Origin: Owenia fusiformis
Taxonomy: Eukaryota; Annelida; Polychaeta; Sabellida; Oweniidae
Direction: 5' to 3'
Length of the DNA stretch: 64,000 nt
NCBI GenBank assembly: GCA_903813345.2
Contig: CAIIXF020000004.1
Location: 12,300,196 to 12,364,195, forward strand
Of this stretch, positions 9,226 to 30,900 are shown one piece after another; position 1 is the first letter of the stretch; the number at the start of each line of letters is the position of its first letter. A model generated the notes under the pieces. The model searched no databases and was not told where the DNA came from. It saw only the letters and a list, made by a program, of their open reading frames with translations. The position numbers were made by a program, and so were the translations under genes.

Positions 9226-11689
9226 GGCTAGTGAATAGGAATGGACTCTCACACGTGGGTAACAATTCAACAATTTCAGTTTGCCTTTCCTTGTCTGCCG
9301 ACTGGTGTACTTGTTCAAATTACCAGACAAAAGGATTCGATCCACTTTCATTATTAAGAACTTTATTTCAACCTAGATGTGCATTTCTACTGCCACTATA
9401 TCAAATTCATTGAAACAGCTGAGACTGCTGTCATTTCACTGTTCATTGTGGAAAATTGGGTTTCAATGTGATTTGAGGTTATCAGTAGAGAATAACATTT
9501 TGCCAAAGAGACAACTGTACTAGAGTTTCTCCCTTATATGTATGACCACTGGATATTTAATGCATTGTTGTTTATTTGAAAACACTTGGAAAGAATGCTT
9601 GCTTTTTCGATATTTTATGAAATGAAATTATTAGACATTTCCTTCACAATGGGCTTCATATGGCAGTGTTCTCTCAAAAATTCAACTGGGGGCAAATTCA
9701 AGACTGAAAAATTGGCTTTGGTTTCAAGTAGGGGGCCCCCCGGTAAAAGTGACATGGGGAGATCACTGTATGGCTGTCAAAAGATGGCAGCACTGCGTTC
9801 GATTATAAATAACTGCAGTTTTTATCGAGCAAATCATATTTTGTAAGCTTTCTGTTTGAATTGAATTCAATGTAAAATCTGAACATTTACTTCCTTCTTT
9901 CGTTTCTTGAGAATACCCAGTCACCTGAACTGCCCTATTCAACTATCAATTTGAATGATCATTTGGTATAAATATCAACATGGCATCTCCCATGTTATTG
10001 TTACAGATGAGTTCAAGATTTATTTTTTTCCACCAAAATAACTTTATGCACTTGTTAAACAGTTAAAATGTCTGTTGATGTAAATATGAATGGACAGGGT
10101 GATAGTTTGAAAAAAAAGTATGTAACTAACTAAAAAACAACAGAGGAATAGCCCTTTATTTGTGGATACAAAATTCTCCAAGACAGATATATTTTACAAA
10201 ACATGCCAATTAATTTTGTTAAAAAAATAACTTTATTATTTATACTGTAATATTATATGATAATAATAAATATTGGATATACTATTTAACTGTTAATTTA
10301 TCTCATGTTAAATATATGATAATGCTTAATAATGTGACAAAATTGATATATCCATGTATAATATCCTATTAACAACCCTATAGGAAATATCATTCTATAC
10401 ATTTCTGTGAAAAATATGGAAATATAATGACATATACACCCCCTCCAAAAGTTTGGCAACTGTAAGTCGTCCTTTGACCACGAGTTAAGGCCTGTTAATT
10501 TCATGTCCTTTTATGGAGCCATTAAAGGCATGAATTCTTAAAATTGAAGAACAAAGTTGAAAATCAAATATAATCTGACTATAGCACAAAATCTAATGGG
10601 AATTCTAAAATAAAGGGGTTGGTATCTAATGAGAACTTTAGGTTGCCAAACTTTTGGAGGGGAGTGTAAATACAAATGTCAGGAAAAATATAGAACTATT
10701 TTTGCTTGCCTGGTTTAAGAGACCATGATTTTCAGAGTCACCCCAATTGGGCACATGCTTAAATGCTTATCCAATGCAACGTGACCCAAAAAATCAAACC
10801 CTCAAATTAGAAATAACTCAATTACCGTATGCATCTTTATTTTGTTTAACATGCATCGCGGGCACTCTACCTACCTACACAAGAAATTTCAAGATTTCAA
10901 TTTCATTGACCAGAATTTTTTCATGGATTAACACTAATTTATCATAATCAATGAACAACTACCAAAAATATAACAAAAGAAAGTCCAAGCAAAAAATGAA
11001 AGCACTGAAAACCCATTTTCCACAAACTAATAAAAGTACAATAAAACCTATGTATTATGATCACAAAACAGCGTTGTGCCATTACTCTAAGTGCAAGAAA
11101 ATAAATACCAAAAATTAACTTGGTTGTACTGTAGACTATATACTGTATGATACGCTGTTTTACCCGTTTCACATATAGTAGTTTGGTGATTTGTGAATAT
11201 ATTAATGATCTTTCATGATTAGACCAATCAAGAAAAGCGTGACATCTGTTTTTCATGACCTCATATAATCATGTGGAGTACTAATAAATATATATGAGTG
11301 GGTCTCTAGCAATTCTTGGAACTGTAATTACAGTAAGTCTAAATGTCCTAAGAGAAATCCATGTTCAAAATCTTTGGTCTGGTCTAAACATGAGACTTCA
11401 AAAAAACAATTTTACATGTACAGTGTAACGATTTCAAATAATAATAAACATGTATTAAATGTCCTTAAAAAATGAAACAATTTTCAAAATTGTAACAATT
11501 TTTACAACATATTTGAAATGAAAATCGAAAATATTTATTTATTTATTTATTTATTTAAAGTGTCACTTGTATCATATCATACAACCAGCCCTATCTGGGC
11601 TTATGAGACACATTTGAACATTTTAAAATAATAACTAGTTATTGTTTAAAAATAAAAATATTGCAATAACCCTCCTAATGAAAACTGCA
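9226..11689. other. Intergenic/3' region between convergent PARL and GPR180
   Basis: No convincing exon. Short open frames here lack family resemblance. AT-rich text includes a TTTATT run at about 11530-11560, which reads AATAAA on the - strand and could serve the GPR180 3' end. Confidence 0.5.
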
Positions 11690-18500
<6,811 letters not shown>

Positions 18501-18854
18501 ATTGAATCACTATTTCAAGCAAAATGTCGAACGGCTAAGAAGCATTGTCTCAAAATGCTGTCTAATTTTTTATTTTCAAAATTTGTCAGCCATATTGAAA
18601 CGTGTAAACAAATTGAGTGTCGTTAAAAAGTTTGAACTCTATTTTATCCTTTTTAGATAGCGAATAAAATGTATCAACGTATATTTCTAGTCGCATATCT
18701 GTTTATTTTATCTCATAGGTGAAGTGTGAATATTAATGAATTTGTATCAGAATCAAGAATCTGAAATACAAACTACCGTCAGTGAGTCGGACAGGTGCCC
18801 GTAGTTTTAGCAAATTTGCAATTTTTATTTTCATTTCTGTTTTAAACAATTGAA
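18501..18854. promoter_or_regulatory. Probable bidirectional promoter, GPR180/TGDS
   Basis: 354 bp separate the divergent start codons of GPR180 (18500, -) and TGDS (18855, +). I see no clear TATA box at a fixed place for either gene. The human pair is also head to head, which supports a shared promoter. Start sites are not visible from sequence. Confidence 0.6.
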
Positions 18855-18949
18855 ATGCAAACGGATGACACGTACTCGGACTTATCATACACGACTAGTG
18901 GCATGGCATTCGAAAAAAGAATTCTCATAACAGGAGGCGTTGGCTTCAT
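18855..18949 (+). CDS. TGDS: TGDS first exon 1a
   Basis: It starts MQTDDTYSDLSYTTSGMAFE, then KRILITGGVGFI split at AT/GTAAGTA. A second in-frame ATG (MAFEKRI) is possible. It is the promoter-proximal first exon, facing GPR180. Confidence 0.85.
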
Positions 18950-21900
18950 GTAAGTATATATCCACAGGAACCTGTATGAACAGTTTATCCCAGACCGGCT
19001 TATAGTCCTGGCACGGGATAACTGACAGTGACATCTATTGGTGACAGTTACCTTATTCTTCGGCAAAAGGTACAAAAAATTTCAAAGCAAATGCGTGACA
19101 TGTACGGATTTTTTGAACCACATGCGTGACATATACAGAATATGCGTGAAAAGACCAAACATAATGCGTTCACTTTTTTCGGAGTTTGCTTTTTACTGTA
19201 TCAGCTTTTTGTAAAAAGCAGATTTTTTAAATATCAACATAATGCGTGATTGGCGTGACATTTTATCATACACGCTAAATTGATGTATGATTTCTATTTT
19301 TCCAGCAAATGTGTGAGGCTTTATATAAAAAACCTCCTACCTCATACCCACCTACCCACGTATGTGGGACATGATACAGTCTTTGAAGGGTTCAATTTTA
19401 AAGATCTTAATTTATTGTAGAGCTGGCATTGAATAGGATTTTAATGTCGACATGTCGGAGCTCTCGATCGACAACGATATCGACATTGTCGGGTTCAATG
19501 ATATTCGAAAAATGAAAAAAATTTTGAAGAAAATTCGTCTGAATTTTAGATTTCTAGGCTTGTAATTAGCAATACAATGCACAATAGTCATCCTCAGTTG
19601 TATGTTTTATATTTACAGGTAAACCATGTTTAAGTATCAGACTTTGACGAAAAAGCAATAAATAGACATAAAACTACGATTTCTGTTATTATTTCCGGGC
19701 AGCCATTGAAAATAAATCTCGAGGGTAAATCTCGAGGGGCACCGAGACCTAATTCATGAGCAGGAAGTCGATCAAAACAAAACAGAAAATTTGAAAATGT
19801 AGGTGGTAAAACTTCACTAAAATACACCATACAGCAGGTAGTAACAAAGATTTTAATTCATAGGGAAATAGCTTATTATGTTGTGAGTTCCGACTGTCGA
19901 TCAAGAGGCGTTGTGTCGACATGGGTGTCGCAGAGAGCATTCGACTGACAATCAACCATTCCGACATTTGATGCCAGCTCTAGTTTATTGAATCTTAGTT
20001 TATGATGAATTATAGATGCATTTGTAAGGACTCTTGATAGCAAGTTGCTACTACATCCCAGCTGGGTTCGATTCCCACTCAGGGCATCGAATTTAGCACA
20101 CTATCTTTCAATTTCTTTATCTGGCTTGTTAGACCTATGCTCGCGGTCTTAGTTATGTATTCCCCTGGGGCGCCCTCGGCTCGTTACACATTAAAATGCA
20201 TCCATGCCTTTATTTATGGATCTGTCATCTGTCTAGTCATAAAATAAAGCCGGAATTGTAGAAATTTTAATAATTTGAGCTATTCTAATAATCTTTAAAA
20301 TTGAACCCTTCAATGACTGTATCATGTTCCATGTAGGTGGGTAGGTGGGTATGAGGTAGGAGGTTTTTTATACAAAGTCAATCTGTGACAATCACACCTA
20401 ATGAGCCTAATGCGTGATGTTTGACAGGGCAGTAGTTCATATGTCCATCTACATCGGCTTTTATTTAATCTTTTCTAATAGAGCAATGTTTTGAAAAAAA
20501 TCCTTCGGTAGAAATGGCCATTTTGTTTTTCGCTCTAGCGAGATAAAGTTCAACCTCAACAATCTCAAAAAATGGCAGATCCAGTGATTTTAAGTTTAGA
20601 CGATTTATGCAATATCTAGTCTCACAAAGGAGAGGGTCCATTTGAATTCTAATCGATCAAATATTCTCAGACATGATTTTTGAATTAACATCTAAATTAA
20701 TTTTTATCCAGGATAAACTTCCTCACTAGGGCATGGTGGTCCACATGCCATGTCTTCTAGCCAAGTAATTTGGCTAGAGACTCTTACAAGAGATAAAGGG
20801 TTATTTCCAGGGTTTGTTCACCAATAGATGTCACTGTCAGGTGTTGATACAGGTTCCTGTGAGAATATCCTGTGTAAACCTGTCTATTATTGGTTTAAAT
20901 TCGTTATAATGTAGCTAATTATTTGTTGCAACAATAGGAGTTGGTTGCATTGACTCAGGAGTCTGGTTGCAGTTAACGCAGACTCGAATTGAACTGAAAC
21001 CAGACTGAGACTCCTATTGTTGCTATGCAATGATTGGCTACTTAAGTAACAAATTGTAAGCAATATTAAGCCAGGGTCACTCGGAGCCTGGTTGCAATTT
21101 TGAGAGAAGTTGCATCAATTATTGTAAAATGCAAAACAAACCTTTAAGAAATGTTATATTAAAGTGTGATATAAATAATAAAGAGGGCAGGACAATTAAT
21201 CTGTGTTTATATAGAAAGGTTAATTGGATATTCTACCACTGCTGCCATCTTTAAATCAGCCCAAAAGCTATGGTTTACCTCAGGAATAAAGACCTCAATT
21301 TTATGATTTATGGAGTAACTTCATTGTTAAAAGACCAAAATCGCACAGCGATTGAGGTCTTTGGCAATGGCCAGAATAAATTTTGAGGTCATATATTCGA
21401 CATAAATCATAAAATCGAGGTCTCTGCTACGATTCTAATATGATAACAAACAAGAAACACGATTTTTTGCATTTATGAATTTTATTTGTCATACATACTC
21501 CAATATAGACCAGTAAATCAATTGTTCTAGCTAGTGTGACATCACGTATCATATTAGAATCATCTATATAATATGTGCTGTTCGGATTATAATTCCAAAC
21601 ATAATCATTAAAATTATATGAAAATTCTCATCATGTGTTTCTATCTCACTTATTTTGTCTACCTTCTTGCACCTAAATGCACTTATAGTGCAATGGGCAA
21701 TAGTTGAAATATTTTATTTCCCCACCCTATCATTTGACTAGAATTGAATACTATTCCTTTAAGGACTCTCCCCTCCCCAATACACCTACCTACCTACATT
21801 ATAGTGCCCCGGGCCTGCCTTATTTTAACACAGATACCAATAGTACATACACTTCTCTTTTGCACTGCACTGGACAAAATATATATATATTATTGAAATT

Positions 21901-24900
21901 TTTTATTTCTACCTCCCCACCCTATCAGTTAGCTAGAATTGAATATTTTGGCAGTATCATAACCATAACCAGTGTGACATCTACCTTTCTTTTTTGGCAC
22001 AACATTTTCAACTATACCGTTTAAAGTAATACATGTATATGTATTATGTATAATTATTGTAAATGAAATAAATGGGCTATAAAGCTGAAAAATAGCCAAG
22101 TACGCCTGTTTTAACAAACTCGCACATATGATCAGCTCTTTTCAATATAGATCCTTGAGTAACTACAGTATGTTCATGCTGCTTTTTATCTCATTATAGA
22201 CCTAACATATGTTGCAAGTTCAGATGCATGTATTCATTGGATGTGTTGGTTAATTGATGTTATGCTGTCTGACTATATTTTTGTCATCAACTGATTGCAT
22301 CTGTAACTTTCCTCTGATTACAGACACAATTAATTTTGATTGGAGGTAAAAAGTATATATTGCTATGGGGCTGATGGAAACTTTTTAATTTTCTCACAAT
22401 CATATTTGTTTGTTTTTCACAAAAAATATTATACATTTTATTTGAATTTAAAAAAAAAATTATGTTCAAAATTTTCAAAATGTTTTTTAAATATATATTA
22501 TTTTTAGGTTTTACTACAGAAATATATGTGCCCCTTTTTGCAGAGGTTTGAGTACCATTCAAATGGGATGTTCTAGGGGGGTCTTGTCTATGCTTTTTCA
22601 GGTGGACCATTTCGCAGATCAATTTCAAATTTTCAGGGATGATTCTTTGTATGACCATCTTCAACTGATTTGTTTTTTTTGCATTCTGGGTAAATATTAA
22701 GGTGGCCATTTTGGATCTTCCATCTCAAAATCTTGTCTGTAAAGTCTTGTCTACGACAGTTATTTGGTGACCGTTTGATTGATTGATTTTAAATATTCAG
22801 GGATTACTCTTAGTTTGCAAATCTTAAACTGATTAGTTTTTAGGTATTCTGGGTAAATGTTATATGGATGCTATTTTGTTTTTTGTCCTAAAATCTTGTC
22901 TTAGCTTTAGTGTTTGGCATTCGGGATGAAAAAATCGTTAGGATCATCTATTGGTGGGTACATGTTTGCAAATCTTAAACTGATTAGTTTTTAGGTATTC
23001 TGGGTAAATGTTATATGGATGCTATTTTGTTTTTTGTCCTAAAATCTTGTCTTAGCTTTAGTGTTTGGCATTCGGGATGAAAAAATCGTTAGGATCATCT
23101 ATTGGTGGGTACATGTTGTACACATTTGTGTCCTTGTCACTACACGAACTTAACATAAGCTTACATCAGATTTATATAGTTATTCTATTAAAGGTCGAGT
23201 GCCCGAAAATATTAACACGATTGAACATTTTGAACAACTAATATACATACTTTTTGTGGCTTGGTTGATGTGTCTTATCAAGAAGACGATAGAGTGACAA
23301 AGATTATGTCAAGCGGAGTTTAAAATTTTTGTGCAAATTTCATTTTAATTTGGTTAAATTACGATAGATGGCAAAAGGTCTAAAGGTGTGTCACGTGACA
23401 CAAAACAACGAATCATATGACACAAAAACAATGATTCATTCACCAGATGGTGCAGTTCAATAAGGTCAATTTTACGACAAATGAAAACCGTTTAGCTCAG
23501 CTTCAATTTTGCCCTTGCAGTCGAACGAAACTGGAACTTCTTTCGTCGATATCTAGGTGTTTTTTTCAGGCTCCGGTATTTTGACAAAAGTAAGTTCAGG
23601 TCGTAGCCATTTTTCGGGGCAGGTATGAGGCACCAACGATTTATTTTCAAGTTTTTTTAAGGAATTATTCCCGATTTCCGGCTACTGCACCTTTAAGTCT
23701 ATTATGATATATCCTCCAACCTTGATCGATTTATAAATGATATTTTTATATTTGTTTTTTCAGCTGGATTAAGCAAAATATGAAAATGTAATCCAGATTA
23801 TACTTTACATTGTTTACTAGCATTGACAATGGAAGCATGACTTTCATCTAAAAATAGAATCAACTGAGGTAGAAGAGCTTTTACCATATAAAGCATACTG
23901 TATTCCCTCTAATCAGATGAGGTAGAAGAGCTTTTACCATATATGGCATGCTGTATTCCCTCTAATCAGATGAGGTAGAACAGCTTTTACCATATAAAGC
24001 ATACTGTATTCCCTCTAATCAGATGAGGTAGAACAGCTTTTACCATATAAGGCATACTGTATTCCCTCTAATCAGATGAGGTAGAACAGCTTTTACCATA
24101 TAAGGCATACTGTATTCCCTCTAATCAGATGAGGTAGAACAGCTTTTACCATATAAGGCATACTGTATTCCCTCTAATCAGATGAGGTAGAACAGCTTTT
24201 ACCATATAAAGCATACTGTATTCCCTCTAATCAGATGAGGTAGAACAGCTTTTACCATATAAAGCATACTGTATTCCCTCTAATCAGATGAGGTAGAACA
24301 GCTTTTACCATATAAGGCATGCTGTATTCCCTCTAATCAGATGAGGTAGAACAGCTTTTACCATATAAAGCATACTGTGTTCCCTCTAATCAGATGAGGT
24401 AGAACAGCTTTTACCATATAAAGCATACTGTATTCCCTCTAATCAGATGAGGTAGAACAGCTTTTACCATATAAAGCATACTGTATTCCCTCTAATCAGA
24501 TGAGGTAGAACAGCTTTTACCATATAAGGCATACTGTATTCCCTCTAATCAGATGAGGTAGAACAGCTTTTACCATATAAGGCATACTGTATTCCCTCTA
24601 ATCAGATGAGGTAGAAGAGCTTTTACCATATAAGGCATACTGTATTCCCTCTAATCAACTGAGGTAGAACAGCTTTTACCATATAAAGCATACTGTATTC
24701 CCTCTAATAATCATACAGTGCATCTCCCAAAGTCTCCTGAAGGAGATGTCTCAAATTACAAAATGCCCAGGGATCTATAAAAGTGAATATATGGGCAGTA
24801 ATAGCAGGGCCGGATCTGGGAACCAACAAGGGGGGGCCAAATTTCAGGTCAGAGTAAAAAACGTTGGCGCTTGCGAGGAAAAGATTTTGGGCCCCTAAAA

Positions 24901-27900
24901 CCCAAAAGTGGGCCCAAATTTTGAGGCCCATTTTCTTCAAAATTTGAGCTGAAATTAAAAAATAAGGCCGAAAAGGCCCAGTAATGACCAAAAAGGCCCA
25001 CTTTTAGGGGCCTTTCTTGGCCCAAATTTTTTTGGGCCCAATTTTCTTTTCTAGGCCCACCCAAGAGGGGGGGGGGCGCCCAGGTCTCTTTATCTACAAA
25101 AGTTTTTGCTTTGAAGTTTATTTAGTCGATTGAATTATGAGATAAATTTGTCATTACCTTTTAAGAATGTTGATGCATTTCTAATTGTAATTTTAAATTA
25201 TGGTATTGTTGATTTTATGCGATTTTTGTTGATATTATTTGAAAAGGAATAAAGCCATGTAATTTGCAAAACTCATTATTTAAATAATCGTTCCCATTTA
25301 CAAACATGTGTACCAGAACACTGCTTAATTCAAATATTTAACTGTATATGAGTATGAATTTGTATGAGGCTTTTTAAGAATCCCTTTTCCGTAAAGTTAT
25401 GCAAACTTGAGATTTTTGTAGCCATTCAGAAAAATGTCATCCTCCTAAGCAGGTGTCCAGAATCCGTACCTCCTTCTTCCTAATACAATAACCAATTTGG
25501 AAGCGCCCGATTAAACTTAATCACATGATCTAATTATGCGTCGATGACGTATACATGATTGCTGGCGCAGTGTTGCGACAGCGAATCAAATTGCGAGTTC
25601 TTGATAGGGGAAATGCTAACTGCTTATCGCAGGGAGTAAAGCCATGTGATCAGAGGATGGAAAAATGCATGCACAAGTGCTTTGGGAAAGAACTAACATC
25701 AAAGAACAAAAGCCATTAATGATTGAGATTGTCCAAAGGTGAGCAAGCATGTTGGTATATCTTCCACCAACAACTACTGTATTCCCGGTATTTTTTGCGT
25801 GCGGTTTAATGTCGCGCTTTTCGCGATTGTGGTAAAATCATGAAAATTAATCTTCGCGAAATTGTCAATTAAATTCCAGAGGATTTGTGAAATATCTTGT
25901 TTCCTGGGACTCCATTGTATTTTGTGTTTTGTAAATTGTTTGTCAAGTGTTTTTAGGCCTGGGATACGAAGTAACTATGTCTGTTACAGTGGCCTATTAG
26001 ATCAAATGATCCAAAATTACGATGTAATCGAAGTTAAGGTGCAGCGTGTGGTTGACCAAGATAACAAAGTATTAGGTGTACTTAGTGAAATTCATGTTAT
26101 GAAAATGTCTTTATTTTAAAGGCAATTTATGCCTGGGGGGCCTAAGGTATTTTTGAACACTGATATAATCTGAAATTTATTGGTGTGAGACAATACAGCC
26201 TTATTATGGTCTTAACATAACTGATCAGTTTAAGCCAACGCCCAGCAAGCAAGTCAAGCAAATAGCTGCAGAGGTTCTTAATATAGTCCTATCCTGGGTT
26301 CAGTGATTTTAGCTATGTAAGTGAAATCACTTAACTGGGAATTTCTGGTCTGATGGTTGCAAGATGAATAGAGTAAAAATAGTTTGAGTTAAGCTTGTTT
26401 CATTATACTATATATTGCTGTATGCAATGTTAGAAATTGTGAATGCAATCCCATATTTTGTGTTTTGCTCTGGGTTTTGAGAATTTCAAATCTGACTTAT
26501 TTAAATATATATCTTAAAATAATTGTATAAAAATATACAATTGTTAATTAAATGTCTTTATTTTACAATCATCACCATCACTCATTATGCACTTAAAATA
26601 ATTTATTTCATTTTACCAGGTGATCAGTTAACGTTCACATTTCGTAACAATTTATAAGCATTTACTTTTTTTTATAGAAAAATAAATTCATTGAAGTTGA
26701 CCTTTACAGGTTTATATTATTTCAATAATTATTGTTGTATGGATATACTTGGTGACTTAGGAAATGTCTTGAGATATCACCCGTTATGTACATGTATCAC
26801 GTCATGCAGTCTGTGTTCAAATGGCAAAAGGTCCTGTTTTGTACACAATTATTCATATTTTCTTTTTCTAATCTCATTATTATCAACTGTGGCTAATAAT
26901 TCTCTATTGCAAAGCCGCAACATGTGCGTGTCATGATCATATTTTACTATGGAAATAAATCATGTTTAAAAAAATAAAAAAATTGACATATCCTCTGATT
27001 GACAAAAATCAATTTGACTGTTTATAATTGTTAACATAGATAAGTGGGGGAAATTATTTCATTCCCTCAGGTAATAAATTAATGATATAAAAAATGGCTT
27101 ATTAAATTAAACCCTTACAAAAAATGTCATTTTTGTGACATTTTTCAGAAATTAAAAATTGCTTTAAAGATCGAGTGAAATCACCAAGGAATAAAGTAGG
27201 CCTAGATAAGTATTCATAATTATAAAGAAATGCAAGAAAAACTAGTTGTTTGGTCAAATATTTAAAAAACCTTGAAATTCTGGGATGATTTTATGCAAGG
27301 GATACCCGTATAAACACATATAAAACCAGGACCATTGAGGAACTTACCATTCACGGCCATATAAAAGTTATATAAAGGGACAATACAGCTCTTAACTAGT
27401 TGCTGTATTTGTAGGCAGTACAGCAAAAAAAGATTTGTACATGAGTTTAAATAGAGCTTAGCAAAGGATACTTTAAATCTGATTTAATTAATCACCATCA
27501 TCAGGAATTGGAAGCTAAGCATATATAGAAGTTTGTGCTTGAAAAAATTAGACTTGATTTGCAATTAAATCGTTACGATATCAGAAACAGAAAAATGTAT
27601 GAAAAAAGGATTTTGCTAACTGGAGGGTGCGGCTTTATGTGAGTATATAATTTATTTAATAGTTAAGGTTAAGTCACATGATGTACATTTTTATGTACGT
27701 GATTATAACGAAACCACAAGTAATTAATGAAATAGATGGTAATATTTTTCACTATCTTTTGCATTTGTTTGACTTCGCTTCTTAAAAGAGAACTTCATCT
27801 TGACTTTCAGTTTAAATTAAATCTCTTAACTTACTGAGCCAATTGGAGTTCGTCATCGAAATACGGACGGCTTTCTATATATGGTCATTGCACATTTTAT

Positions 27901-30900
27901 TTTGGTACAATTTTTTCTAACCTTAAGGTACGTCTGTATATTCAGGGATTTAAATGGCTTTTTAATATTTGGTTGTCATTTTTACAATTACTACAAGCTC
28001 AAATAGCTTCTTTTGCCTTTTAGAATAATGAAGAAGATGTTCATAGTATTTAATAAAAAATATTTAAAAGGTGATCTAATGACATTCATTTGTGTCAGTT
28101 ATATTTGATGATGTCATTAGATAAAAGGGCATTTTTTTACATAAGAGAAAAAAGCATGAATATGTACTTAAAAAGTTTTACTTCGACTAAAAATCTATAA
28201 AAACTAGGGGACTACCAAACACTTCAAGGCACCATAGATTTCAGGTGTGAAAGGAACATTCCCCCTTTAACTAATAAAAAAAAATAGAAACATTAAATCA
28301 GAAGAAGAAAAGAGCTTTAAAATGATTTTTAATTTGAAGCTTCTTGCTCAATTTTGAAAGAAGTTGCATCAATTTTTGTAACATTCAAAATAAATCTTAA
28401 ACCATTTTCCGGCTCGCTTATGCCATGATTACACCCCCCCCCCCCTAACCGCAAAGCAGGCCACTCCCCTGATCCAGAAAGAATCTTAATGGCCAGGACA
28501 TTGGCAGCTTTTTTAGCTTGTCAGGGGTTTCATTAGAATTTCTCACAACAGGCTCAATAAATGAAAACAATAGGCAAAATTAATGGAAATTATAAATATA
28601 ACATGGAAAAGTTAAAAGTCCCTAAAAACAACAGGCAATTTTGTGAAAGCAACCTGTGAAAATTGCCTATTGCCTGCTGCTAAAATGAAACCCCTGCTTG
28701 TGCAAACCCATGCAGTGCCCCTATAGTAACTCATGATTTGAACACTAATTTTTTTATCCAGTACATAATAATAATTTGCTTTTTCAACATAGCACTAACA
28801 TTGCTATATTGATTTTTTTAGCTTGTGACATCCTTCAAAAATTGACAGACACTGTCAACTGTCAATTGTGATATATCTCTTTTGTTCTCATATACAAACA
28901 TATGTTATATCAAATATGGCAGTTGATAATCAGGCCTGTAGCCAGCCTTTACCAAGGGGGAACAGTTTTATTTGCCAAGGGGGAGCTTTTTGACAGTTTT
29001 GGCTTAAAAATCATGCCAAAAGTGCTTAGAATGGTAAAAAACTGCATGATGTTGAAAGAATTTCTGCCCCCCCCCCTCTCTCTCTCCACTGTAGACGACA
29101 ATTGAATTTGTGGGGGACTTTGTTTTTTTTGAGAAATTGGCTTCGATTTGTCATTTAGTGAGCACTATTTTTAATTGAAGAATGTACACAAATCCCTCTT
29201 TTGAAATAAAATTGCAATGGTTATTAGGCTAGTACGTTAGTTATTCTTCAGACTTATTATGTCTTGATTGTCCTGTTGGCAAAAAAGTATAAAACTGTTT
29301 TAGTTGTAAATCCCATGGAGGACTCCTTTTTAAATCAAAAAAACTCAATAGGTTCGAATGAGGATATGTGACTCATTTTGTGACCTATATTTGAAACGTG
29401 TGCATACAAAAAATCAAAGTGTGTTAAAGTGTAGTTGACATTGCTACAAAAAAAATGTTTTTATATCATTGTTGTATTCTCTTATTGGTCTAGTATATAC
29501 AATAAAAGTAACTTAGAAATAAAATACTTATTCATCTACCTATCATGTGACATCAGTAAAAAAAATGTATTCAATACGGCATATAAACAAACTTGGTGGA
29601 ACTAAAAAGCAAAGAAATCAAAATGCTACACAATAAAATACTATAATATAATAGAGGAGTGGTGAATATAACCTTTGCTCTTCGGGGAATATACACCTTG
29701 CTAAAATTTTTGAAAAATGAATAGGTATTCAACTCAATAGTATGAAATATTTGTATAGTATTCATTGTGTTTAAAGATTATTTTAGTACTCTGGATATAT
29801 TTTTTTTTTATTTGTTCCCACACTCTGGATTTGTACCTTTTTTAAGGCCACTCCCAATTTGTAAAAAAATATAAACAGCTTTTTAAAAAGGAAATTCCAT
29901 CTGTTTATTCCTGTTTTGGCGGAATAGCACAAAATAAATATTTTATTGAATATAAGCTGACTATTGATATCAGCTGACTTGAAGAACTATCACGACACCC
30001 TCTTATTAAGGAAAAAAGAAAATCAAACCTTTGAAAAGGATATAGTACAGGTAGCTATTTGGTCATGCATGGGGTTGAAGAATGGAATTTTGACTCATCA
30101 CTATTCGGGGCTCATATCGTAGCCAAAGGTGGGCCCGTCAGAGAGCAAATTTGAACCACATTAGTTATTTAGGGAAACACGTCAGATTTAAGGATTTGGA
30201 ACTTTGACACCCAAAAAGCGACCATTATGGATAGTTTTTTCATGTTTTATACCACCTGAGGTCATTTTCGTGGGGGTCTTAACTCTTTCTTAATAATTAA
30301 AGATATGTGGCTGATACTTGCAGGGAAACTTCATGGGGTCAAAACACAGCTGTATTGAAAGTTCGATATCATTTGGAATGATGGTTACTATAGCAACTAA
30401 GAAAATCTTATATTACTTTTGTAATGACTTTCATAACACATTACTACTGTTTACAAAGGACTTGGCATATGCATAAGGCTCCAGGCCCATAGCCAGAGGG
30501 GTTCAAGGTGTACAAGCGACCCCCCCCCTTCCCCCTGGCCTAAAATTCTGTCAAAATCATGCAGTTTTTCACTATTCTGAGCACTTTTCCAAATAACTTT
30601 TGGGCAAAAATGGTCAAATGTGAACCATAGGGTTTGGTTTTGCTTATTCAGTTCATTTATTCACTTATCACCTCATATATTTTTTACTGTTATTGATCAA
30701 ATGCCAGCATATTGATATTATATACAGTACTTTAGTTTAACATAATATGTACACAGCAAAACATGTGTTTACTGAACATTTTTCTGCCAAGGAAAAACAT
30801 TCAGTGTTGATAGGTGTTCACTACAGAGAGGGTAATTTATACAGAAGTCAGTTGACAATGCGGGGAGGGAGTATGTCCACTAGAGACAGGTGTTCACTAC

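Larger units (their letters stand above)
19323..20372. mobile_element. Inverted-repeat element with about 80-bp arms
   Basis: Arms 19324-19404 and 20290-20372 are inverted copies, starting TATAAAAAACCTCCTACCTC and including the CCCACCTACCCAC block. No coding content. It lies in TGDS intron 1 and is interrupted by a hAT-like MITE directly after the left arm. Confidence 0.65.

Noticed and set aside
18842-19075. 77-codon - frame over TGDS exon 1a
   Set aside because: Antisense shadow. The + strand encodes the recognisable Rossmann start with a GTAAGT donor.
20020-20085. tRNA gene
   Set aside because: A B box is present, but acceptor and anticodon stems do not form. Kept only as a SINE remnant.
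22287-22709. 140-codon - frame
   Set aside because: Lysine/asparagine-rich AT-driven composition with no recognisable domain and no splice context.
23863-24708. CRISPR-like regular repeats
   Set aside because: Units are head to tail with no unique spacers, in an intron-bearing animal genome.
25862-26119. 85-codon + frame in the TGDS intron
   Set aside because: No homology recognised, and it begins inside a TTCGCGAA-type repeat.
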